Source: Thermoanaerobacterium sp. (GTDB lineage: Bacteria > Bacillota > Thermoanaerobacteria > Thermoanaerobacterales > Thermoanaerobacteraceae). Taken from it: a stretch of 5,415 nucleotides of DNA. A model generated the notes under the pieces. The model was not told the DNA's origin, searched no databases, and was given only the letters and a program-made list of their open reading frames with translations. Shown piece after piece: positions 1 through 4,729 of the stretch; the first letter of the stretch is position 1; every line of letters begins with the position of its first letter. The DNA is taken from assembly GCA_029960905.1 (NCBI GenBank), contig JASBVU010000145.1, forward strand, positions 1 through 5,415, written 5' to 3'. The position numbers and the translations under genes were made by a program.

Positions 1-288
1 AAAAGGAGAAAAAACATGACCTAATATCGTAGCAACAGCCACAGGAACTATTCCAGTGCCGCTAATATATCCTTTTGACATCATTATTGATAGAGGAAAA
101 TAGCCTTTTAAAAAGTCAAGAACAACTCCTAAAATGCCAAATTTATATCCAGCCACATGCCACAGATTAAACGCGCCAGGATTTCCATCGCCATAATGAC
201 GTATGTCTTTTAATGCCAATAAGCCTAACCAGTATGAAAACATCATTGATCCACTTAAAAATCCTATTAAGGCAAAAAGTGCTACCAA
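1..288 (-). CDS. PlsY-like glycerol-3-phosphate acyltransferase family membrane protein (partial, N-terminal 96 residues)
   Basis: Reading from a TTG at 288, the frame stays open to the window edge, giving the first 96 residues of a family normally about 200 long. PlsY is an integral membrane enzyme that transfers an acyl group from acyl-phosphate to glycerol-3-phosphate in phospholipid synthesis. Visible family marks are the first membrane segment with GS (residues 13-14), DIR (28-30), the motif 1 region GDGNPGAFN (33-41), D58-x2-KG, and the motif 2 entry GHVFSPF (90-96). Motif 1 is unusual: canonical enzymes read GSGNxGATNxxR, but here Ser is Asp34, Thr is Phe40 and the downstream Arg is His44. 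This could be a paralogue with a different acceptor rather than the housekeeping PlsY. It follows the glycosyltransferase after 15 nt, so the two are probably cotranscribed. The family is confident; the exact substrate is not. Confidence 0.85.
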   Translation of the reverse strand, partial: MVALFALIGFLSGSMMFSYWLGLLALKDIRHYGDGNPGAFNLWHVAGYKFGILGVVLDFLKGYFPLSIMMSKGYISGTGIVPVAVATILGHVFSPF

Positions 289-295
289 TATAATT

Positions 296-303
296 CCCCC
301 CTC
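296..303 (-). promoter_or_regulatory. Ribosome binding site deciding the TTG start of the PlsY-like gene
   Basis: The minus strand reads GAGGGGGG, 7 nt before TTG at 288. It begins right after the stop codon of the glycosyltransferase. No ATG or GTG lies at a better distance, and the TTG places the conserved GS motif at the expected depth in the first membrane helix. Confidence 0.7.
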
Positions 304-1389
304 TTATATTTTAATTTTTCTCCCCTTCCATGTGACGTATCCTAAAAAGAAAACTTGATACAATGAGTAAACCATGATGTATATAAAAAATAGCGATGAA
401 AGTATATGAAATAACGGAACTATGATGCCATAACGCCCTGTCCAATTGTCTATATAAATTATCTGCAATGTGTACATAATATAAAGCACCAAAAATAAAC
501 CAAGCAATTCGTTTCTATAAAATGCGAGAAATGGAGTAATGAGCTCCACCGCTAATAACCCAACAAGCCATAATGCAATAAGAATTATCGTCGCAATTTC
601 TAATCTAGACGTACTTAATACTGCTCCTTTCCCAAATCCCTCTATTTCACTTTTTATACCGTATGGATACATCCTAAACGAAATAAGATCATATCCTATG
701 AAATTCTGGACATTTATACCATTTGACGTAAATTTCTCTCCTAAATTTAAATCATCTAAAAGTTCTCCTTTTATGCTGTAATGTCCGTTTACATTTTCAT
801 AATTTTCACGGGATACGACAATGCAAGAGCCATACATTCCTTTTTGTGGATTATACTTTTCAAACGGCGATGTGAATGCAAAAATCCCCAAAATATATGG
901 TATCAATGAAAGCTTTTCATAAAATTTTTCAGGGCGATGATATGGTACAACAGATATAGCTCCATTTGCCTTCTCCCTCGCTTTCACCAATGCCTCTAAA
1001 GCACGGGGAGATAGTCTAACATCAGCATCAATGAATGCAAGTACATCACCTGTAGAATTTTTGTATCCATTCCACAAAGCCCACGTCTTCCCTGTCCAAC
1101 CATCTGGCATTTCTGTATTTCTTATAACTTTAATGCCATAACTTTCTGCAATCTCAAAAGTCCTATCTGAGGAAAAATCATCAACTACGATTACTTCATA
1201 AGGCATATACGTCTGCTTTTTTAGAGACTCAAGTATATACGGGAGATTTTTCTCTTCATTTCTTGCAGGGATTATGACAGAAATTTTATACTGTTTTTCA
1301 AGAGGCTGATTGTCATACGGCACCTTCAAATTTCTAAATAAGACAAAACCAGAAATAATGCCTAAAAGCAAAAAAGCGCTGACTATCAT
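304..1389 (-). CDS. Membrane-anchored family 2 glycosyltransferase, CrtQ-like
   Basis: This 361-residue protein is a GT-A fold family 2 glycosyltransferase, expected to move a sugar from a nucleotide donor to a lipid-like acceptor at the inner face of the membrane. An N-terminal membrane segment (about 2-18) precedes the catalytic domain, which has ISVIIPARNEE (36-46), VVDD (68-71), the metal-binding DAD (121-123) and a likely catalytic-base region DDLNLG (212-217). Hydrophobic segments follow at about 263-287, 294-312 and 320-350. The MPDGWTGKTWALWNG stretch (94-108) resembles CrtQ-type enzymes that glycosylate carotenoid acids, but no carotenoid gene is in view, so the acceptor is unknown. 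An in-frame TGA three codons upstream makes ATG 1389 the first possible start; the ribosome site GGGAGAGGA (1402-1410) is rather far, at 12 nt. It lies 42 nt after the cation transporter with no terminator between. Confidence 0.88.
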   Translation of the reverse strand: MIVSAFLLLGIISGFVLFRNLKVPYDNQPLEKQYKISVIIPARNEEKNLPYILESLKKQTYMPYEVIVVDDFSSDRTFEIAESYGIKVIRNTEMPDGWTGKTWALWNGYKNSTGDVLAFIDADVRLSPRALEALVKAREKANGAISVVPYHRPEKFYEKLSLIPYILGIFAFTSPFEKYNPQKGMYGSCIVVSRENYENVNGHYSIKGELLDDLNLGEKFTSNGINVQNFIGYDLISFRMYPYGIKSEIEGFGKGAVLSTSRLEIATIILIALWLVGLLAVELITPFLAFYRNELLGLFLVLYIMYTLQIIYIDNWTGRYGIIVPLFHILSSLFFIYIMVYSLYQVFFLGYVTWKGRKIKI

Positions 1390-1431
1390 TTTGCATCACA
1401 TTCCTCTCCCAATTTAAATTACAGAAATGTG

Positions 1432-2346
1432 TTAATTAATAGTATCATCAACCTTTTTTATCAAACCAACATCTTCACAACATTCATACTCCATCTGCAA
1501 TGTAACATGATGTATGTCAAACAATTCATCTAAAACAATTTCAATCTGTTCCATCACCTCTTTTGCTTGACTTACTTTAATATCATCTTTTAAATTTACA
1601 TGGCATTCAAAATGTACATCGTCGTCATTTGTCTGCCAAACATGAACATGGTGAATATTTTTTACATCTGGTAACTTCTCAATTTCTCTTTTTACGATTT
1701 CTAAATTTATGTTTTCAGGTGTGCCTTGCATAAGTATACTCACAGATTCGTTGATTATTTCAAAGCTTTCTTTAATTATATATATGCCAATTAAAACCGT
1801 CAATAGTGGATCTATCCAATAAATTTTTAAAAAATATATAAATATTCCTCCAATGACTACTCCTACAGAAGACAAAGCATCTGACAGAAGATGTACGTAG
1901 GCAGAACGAATGTTGAGATTTTCTTCTGCATTTTCTTTAAGTAGAAATACTGATAATGCATTTGCCAAAAGACCTATCAAAGCGACTACAATCATTATGA
2001 CACCATTAATAGGCTCTGGATTGAAAAATTTTATATAAGCCTCTTTAAACAAAAATACCAATATTACAACTAAAACGACTGAATTAAAAAGAGCTGCAAG
2101 AATTTCTGCTCTTTTATAACCAAATGTCATCTTTTCATTATTTTCCTTCTGCGATATCAACATAGCAAAATAACTAATTATAATAGATATGGCATCGCTA
2201 AAATTGTGAAGCGCATCTGATATGAGGGACAAACTTCCTGAAAATATCCCTCCAATAATTTCTGCCGCTGTTATTGAAAAATTTAAAAACATCGTCGTCA
2301 TTAAACTTTTCTTAGTTTTAACTTCATGTTCATGATGATGAGCCAT
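1432..2346 (-). CDS. Cation diffusion facilitator (CzcD/ZitB-type zinc or heavy-metal exporter)
   Basis: A complete 304-residue CDF transporter, which exports divalent metal across the cytoplasmic membrane in exchange for protons. About six membrane segments lie between residues 15 and 190. The transport-site residues are H47 and D51 in helix 2 (HNFSD) and H152 and D156 in helix 5 (HLLSD). This HxxxD/HxxxD pattern is typical of zinc-preferring members, whereas YiiP has Asp in place of the first His. The N-terminus is His-rich (HHHEHE, 3-8). The cytoplasmic C-terminal domain (about 205-304) has HHVHVW (232-237), H245, H249, HH 279-280 and a Cys pair at 289-290, all plausible metal ligands. The ribosome site GGGAGG (2355-2360) is 8 nt from ATG. 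It leads an apparent operon with the glycosyltransferase and PlsY-like gene. Zinc as substrate is inferred; cadmium or cobalt is possible. Confidence 0.93.
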   Translation of the reverse strand: MAHHHEHEVKTKKSLMTTMFLNFSITAAEIIGGIFSGSLSLISDALHNFSDAISIIISYFAMLISQKENNEKMTFGYKRAEILAALFNSVVLVVILVFLFKEAYIKFFNPEPINGVIMIVVALIGLLANALSVFLLKENAEENLNIRSAYVHLLSDALSSVGVVIGGIFIYFLKIYWIDPLLTVLIGIYIIKESFEIINESVSILMQGTPENINLEIVKREIEKLPDVKNIHHVHVWQTNDDDVHFECHVNLKDDIKVSQAKEVMEQIEIVLDELFDIHHVTLQMEYECCEDVGLIKKVDDTIN

Positions 2347-2406
2347 TTTAATAACCTCCCTTGTCTTTAGAAAAACACTTAAAATATATTTGAAACCTTT
2401 GTCTTA

Positions 2407-2415
2407 ATTATAGCA
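2407..2415 (-). promoter_or_regulatory. Extended -10 promoter for the cation transporter operon
   Basis: The minus strand reads TGCTATAAT: a perfect TATAAT (2407-2412) preceded by TG one base upstream (2414-2415). No good TTGACA-like -35 box lies 16-19 bp upstream, which fits an extended -10 promoter. Transcription would start near 2400, giving a leader of about 54 nt before ATG 2346. No copy of the ArsR-type operator found at 3612-3629 is present here. Confidence 0.65.
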
Positions 2416-2440
2416 TATTACATTCGCTTTACTTTATCGT

Positions 2441-2482
2441 AAAAAATAAAAATGCCGCATCTAAAAATGCTGCAGCACTTTT
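2441..2482 (-). terminator. Rho-independent terminator of the arsR-ferredoxin-HdrA-like block
   Basis: On the minus strand, AAAAGTGCTGCA (2471-2482) can pair with TGCGGCATTTTT (2448-2459). This makes a 12-bp stem with two G-U pairs and an 11-nt loop, followed by a T6 run (2441-2446). It begins 34 nt after the HdrA-like stop codon and just precedes the transporter promoter, separating the two transcription units. The plus strand also has a T-rich tail after the stem, but no plus-strand gene needs it. Confidence 0.75.
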
Positions 2483-2516
2483 ATTCTTTTTTAAACGTAG
2501 CTTATCTTTTTATGAT

Positions 2517-2873
2517 TCATTTTTCGTTAACAGCTTTCTTAATCTCATTGATTACTTGCTCTGTATTCATATTTCTTATTTCTATGCCGATATGCTTTTC
2601 TCTGTCGAATCCTACTGCATCAAAAGCATCTCTATACATTTTTCTCTGCATTACTGGATCGCAAGCAGCAACATATAACTCATCTATGTCTGCACCTTTC
2701 AACAATTCACGTAAATACCTGTCGCCATCCTCTGCACAAAGCTGTGGATGAAGTCCTACCCATTCAAATATATTTTCTCTTCTCAATGTGTTTAAAACTT
2801 CGAATGTGTCCATATCCTGAAATGAAGGACATGTGCCTTGGCATACACATAAAAGTAATCCCTTTTTACTCAT
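2517..2873 (-). CDS. Stand-alone HdrA N-terminal-domain-like cysteine protein
   Basis: This 118-residue soluble protein resembles the N-terminal domain of heterodisulfide reductase subunit A, without the FAD/thioredoxin-reductase-like part or the ferredoxin inserts. C9-V-C11 matches the CHC(G) start of HdrA. LCAEDG with C46 matches the (M)CxxPG segment, and VAACDPVMQRKMYRDA with C71 matches the VA(S/A)CSPRxHEPxFR segment. In HdrA these cysteines are associated with an iron-sulfur site, so a cluster here is a reasonable inference. C15 is an additional cysteine. There is no signal peptide or membrane segment. The ribosome site GGAGGG (2883-2888) is 9 nt from ATG. It follows the ferredoxin gene by 65 nt and precedes a terminator, so it is the last gene of the unit. 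I infer electron exchange with the neighbouring ferredoxin; the reaction is unknown. Confidence 0.75.
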   Translation of the reverse strand: MSKKGLLLCVCQGTCPSFQDMDTFEVLNTLRRENIFEWVGLHPQLCAEDGDRYLRELLKGADIDELYVAACDPVMQRKMYRDAFDAVGFDREKHIGIEIRNMNTEQVINEIKKAVNEK

Positions 2874-2938
2874 TTTATCATTCCCTCCAAAAATTTATAA
2901 TTTTTTCTAAAATTCTTAAGCAACATCATAAATTCCGT

Positions 2939-3145
2939 CTACTTGTTGTCACCAAAGTACGATATAGCATCATTATCGCATATCTTCTGACAACCTCTGC
3001 AAAATTCTACACAGTTGTCAGGATTTATTACAAGCGGATAATCGTCATCACCTATTGTGTAAACATCATGTTTGCAGAAATTAATACACTGATAACACTG
3101 TATGCATTTATCGTGGTCAATAATTGGATACCAATTTTTAGCCAT
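2939..3145 (-). CDS. Small two-cluster 4Fe-4S ferredoxin-like protein
   Basis: This 68-residue protein carries two four-cysteine motifs and should be a cytoplasmic electron carrier of the bacterial ferredoxin fold. The first motif is C14-x2-C17-x2-C20-x3-C24, followed by Lys rather than the usual Pro. The second is C45-x3-C49-x2-C52-x3-C56, with one residue more than usual between its first two cysteines (CVEFCRGC) and Asp after the last. Both are therefore slightly non-canonical but complete. The ribosome site is a run of seven G (3151-3157), only 5 nt before ATG. It sits between arsR and the HdrA-like gene, and the upstream gap holds two ArsR-operator-like sites. Its partner is probably the HdrA-like protein encoded next; this is inferred from adjacency and from HdrA proteins carrying ferredoxin domains in one chain. 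Confidence 0.88.
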   Translation of the reverse strand: MAKNWYPIIDHDKCIQCYQCINFCKHDVYTIGDDDYPLVINPDNCVEFCRGCQKICDNDAISYFGDNK

Positions 3146-3183
3146 ATCTTCCCCCCCATTTCACACCACTAATTTCATTTCTT

Positions 3184-3201
3184 TATTCGGTTTTTCATAT
3201 T
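3184..3201 (-). promoter_or_regulatory. Degenerate ArsR-type operator copy (site 3), upstream of the ferredoxin gene
   Basis: The minus strand reads AATATGAAAAACCGAATA, matching the arsR-promoter repeat at 14 of 18 positions. One half (CGAATA) is well kept and the other is degraded, so alone it is weak. It is 39 nt before the ferredoxin ATG, next to an AT-rich possible -10 (TAATAT). Confidence 0.4.
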
Positions 3202-3263
3202 AAATAGATAAAAAAATAACTAATCTGATTTTAAGAATATGATTAAACAATATTTTATTACTT

Positions 3264-3281
3264 TATCCGATTATTCGAATG
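3264..3281 (-). promoter_or_regulatory. ArsR-type operator copy (site 2), between arsR and the ferredoxin gene
   Basis: The minus strand reads CATTCGAATAATCGGATA, matching the arsR-promoter repeat at 15 of 18 positions with the same 4-bp spacer. The arms pair at 5 of 7 positions. It lies 21 nt after the arsR stop codon. No strong -35/-10 pair surrounds it; the bases in the equivalent positions are TTTTAT and TAAAGT. Confidence 0.5.
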
Positions 3282-3302
3282 TATAAAATATAATTTAATG
3301 GC

Positions 3303-3590
3303 TTAATTACCAACTATATTTTTAACTTCCTCTACTATTTTAACGATGTCCTTATTTGTCAGAGTATAATAAATCTTTGTTCCTTCTCTTGAATCTTTTA
3401 CTATTCCATTTGCCCTTAACACCATAAGGTGCCTTGAAATATGTGATTGGTCAAGATTCAAAACAGCCATCATTTCACAGACACACATCTCATTTCTACT
3501 CAAAAGCTCAATTATCTTAATTCTAGTCGGATGTGATAATGCTTTAAAGTACTCAGCCGACTTGTCGTACAAATCAATTGTTACCATCAT
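3303..3590 (-). CDS. ArsR-family metalloregulatory repressor with CxC sensor motif
   Basis: This 95-residue winged-helix protein of the ArsR/SmtB family should bind operator DNA as a dimer and release it on binding a metal or metalloid. FKALSHPTRIKIIELL (15-30) is the typical family opening, and DQSHISRHLMVLRANG (47-62) contains the recognition helix. GTKIYYTL (70-77) is the wing. MCVCEM (35-40) places C36 and C38 in the helix that holds the CxC arsenite/antimonite (or, in CadC, Cd/Pb) ligands. No N-terminal cysteines like those of CadC and no His-rich C-terminal zinc site are seen, so an arsenite-type sensor is the best guess. Two ATGs start the gene; the ribosome site AAGGGTGAT leaves 4 nt to the first and 7 nt to the second (3587), favouring the second. 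A near-consensus promoter overlapped by an inverted repeat indicates autorepression. Confidence 0.92.
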   Translation of the reverse strand: MMVTIDLYDKSAEYFKALSHPTRIKIIELLSRNEMCVCEMMAVLNLDQSHISRHLMVLRANGIVKDSREGTKIYYTLTNKDIVKIVEEVKNIVGN

Positions 3591-3599
3591 ATCACCCTT
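3591..3599 (-). promoter_or_regulatory. Ribosome binding site of arsR bearing on the start choice
   Basis: The minus strand reads AAGGGTGAT directly before ATGATG. Distance from the GGG core is 4 nt to the first ATG (3590) and 7 nt to the second (3587), so translation may start at the second, giving 94 residues. The leader would be only about 11-15 nt. Confidence 0.55.
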
Positions 3600-3607
3600 C
3601 CCGTCTA

Positions 3608-3636
3608 ATTATATTCGATTTTTCGAATAAAGTCAA
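3608..3636 (-). promoter_or_regulatory. Near-consensus sigma-A-type promoter of arsR
   Basis: TTGACT (3631-3636) and TATAAT (3608-3613) on the minus strand are separated by exactly 17 bp, the optimal spacing. Transcription would start near 3601-3603, immediately before the arsR ribosome site. The spacer is occupied by the inverted repeat at 3612-3629. Confidence 0.88.
3612..3629 (-). promoter_or_regulatory. Probable ArsR operator (site 1): TATTCGA-N4-TCGAATA inverted repeat
   Basis: A perfect inverted repeat with 7-bp arms and a 4-bp A/T spacer fills the region between the -35 and -10 boxes and overlaps the first two bases of the -10. A bound dimer would block RNA polymerase. Two degenerate copies with the same spacing downstream support a shared regulator; assignment to the adjacent ArsR is inferred from position. 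Confidence 0.8.
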
Positions 3637-3679
3637 GAAAAAGCAATTTTGAAACATGGCAATAATTTAAAAACAATCA

Positions 3680-4714
3680 TCATTCAGCGCTTAACGGTTT
3701 ATCTGTATTTTTTCTCATCATCAAGAAAAAACCTATTCCTGATGCAATCAAATAAACATAGTATGTGAAAAATCTCCATATACCTATAAAGACACCTAAT
3801 AAATGATGTGGAACTATATTTGAAAATATGCTGGCAAAGCCAACTTCAACAAATCCTGCACCACTAGGTATCACATTGTAAGCAAGTATGTCGTAAAATA
3901 TAATTTGCCTTGATATGACTGCTAAAAGGTTGAATTTTATGTTCATTGCTATCATCAGAATTGGCGCAATGCTGTAAAATAAAGTCCAAAAAAGCATAGC
4001 GTATAAAAGCTGCGATATTAAAAGCTTGCCTCCTGAGCTAACCATGAAAAGTTCATTAAATCTGTGATTGTATTCAATTATTTCGGTTTTCGTATTCTCA
4101 AAAAATTTCTTATACCTTTCACCTGAAAAAAATCTTAAATCCTCAATAATATTGACTATAGAAATTATAAAGGCTGGTTTCAATATAATATAAACAAGAC
4201 CTATCAATAAAATCAGTAGTATAAATGAAACCAATATAGCAAATATCGATAAAGCATGTGTAAGCTCTAACTGTTTTCTAAAGAAAATCAGCAGTATAGG
4301 TGGTATCGTGCCAAAAAAAATTCCTGAAAACAAAATCTTAGCTGTAAAAATCATCAGACTTTTATTTGGTGGAATTTTCTTCTTATTTAAAAGGTAAATG
4401 GTTATTGGCAGCGCACCTGAGCCAAATGGCGTTATATAGCCAAAGAAAAAGGTAGCCAAATTAAACTTAAATAGATAGCCTACGCTTAAGTCTTCCCCTA
4501 ATGCCAAAAGTAAATCTCTTATCCTATAAGTATCCACCATCAAGCTTAAAAAAATAAAAAGCAGCATGATGCCAATATATATAGGATTTATATTCATAAC
4601 ATCTTTTAATCCCTGATATCCTGAAAATTTCATTATGATGGCTATAGCGCCAAAGCTTAAAATGAACGCAACAGCCATCATGTAAAAATTCTTCCTTTCT
4701 AAGATATGGTTCAA
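3680..4714 (-). CDS. Flippase-like integral membrane protein (LPG synthase TM / UPF0104, YbhN/AglD family)
   Basis: This 344-residue protein is almost entirely hydrophobic, with about eight membrane segments (near 11-29, 45-62, 82-108, 120-145, 154-178, 230-258, 262-295 and 303-332). It belongs to the family that includes the N-terminal flippase part of MprF and archaeal AglD-like proteins. Family marks are YRIRDLLLALG (63-73), the ITPFGSGALP stretch (94-103) and PSGAGFVEVG (283-292), equivalent to the P-x-GG-x-G-x-x-E motif. Members are thought to act on lipid-linked or aminoacyl lipids, but most are uncharacterised; the substrate cannot be told here and no aminoacyltransferase domain is attached. 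A TTG start with ribosome site GTGAGGGG six nt upstream is preferred over ATG codon 12. It follows the deacetylase by 15 nt, implying cotranscription and an envelope role. No clear terminator separates it from the arsR promoter. Confidence 0.85.
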   Translation of the reverse strand: MNHILERKNFYMMAVAFILSFGAIAIIMKFSGYQGLKDVMNINPIYIGIMLLFIFLSLMVDTYRIRDLLLALGEDLSVGYLFKFNLATFFFGYITPFGSGALPITIYLLNKKKIPPNKSLMIFTAKILFSGIFFGTIPPILLIFFRKQLELTHALSIFAILVSFILLILLIGLVYIILKPAFIISIVNIIEDLRFFSGERYKKFFENTKTEIIEYNHRFNELFMVSSGGKLLISQLLYAMLFWTLFYSIAPILMIAMNIKFNLLAVISRQIIFYDILAYNVIPSGAGFVEVGFASIFSNIVPHHLLGVFIGIWRFFTYYVYLIASGIGFFLMMRKNTDKPLSAE

Positions 4715-4720
4715 AATTAT

Positions 4721-4728
4721 CCCCTCAC
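4721..4728 (-). promoter_or_regulatory. Ribosome binding site deciding the TTG start of the flippase-like gene
   Basis: The minus strand reads GTGAGGGG, 6 nt before TTG at 4714, within the 15-nt gap after the deacetylase stop. The first in-frame ATG, 11 codons later, has only a weaker AGAAAGGA-like stretch inside the coding region. Confidence 0.7.
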
Positions 4729-4729
4729 T

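Noticed and set aside
2382..2391. AAATATATTT palindrome in the transporter leader as a metal-regulator operator
   Set aside because: Short, purely A/T palindromes are expected by chance in DNA this AT-rich, and it shares nothing with the TTCGA-N4-TCGAA sites.
2468..2477. Palindrome TGCTGCAGCA as a possible operator
   Set aside because: It forms part of the 5' arm and loop of the terminator hairpin, which explains it better.
2452..2751. A 99-codon plus-strand open frame starting in the terminator region
   Set aside because: It is antisense to the HdrA-like gene and begins inside the terminator hairpin with no ribosome site.
3151..3157. G7 tract in the ferredoxin ribosome site as a phase-variable switch
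   Set aside because: G-rich ribosome sites recur in this window (for example at 296-303), so it looks like ordinary style here, and seven bases is short for slippage.
2744..3172. A 142-codon open frame on the plus strand, antisense to the ferredoxin and HdrA-like genes
   Set aside because: It overlaps two well-supported minus-strand genes, has no ribosome site or recognisable domain, and its length reflects base composition opposite coding DNA.
3264..3296. A plus-strand promoter overlapping operator site 2 (TATAAA/TATAAT-like bases) driving antisense RNA to arsR
   Set aside because: There is no acceptable -35 box at proper spacing and no plus-strand gene; the AT-rich bases alone are not enough.
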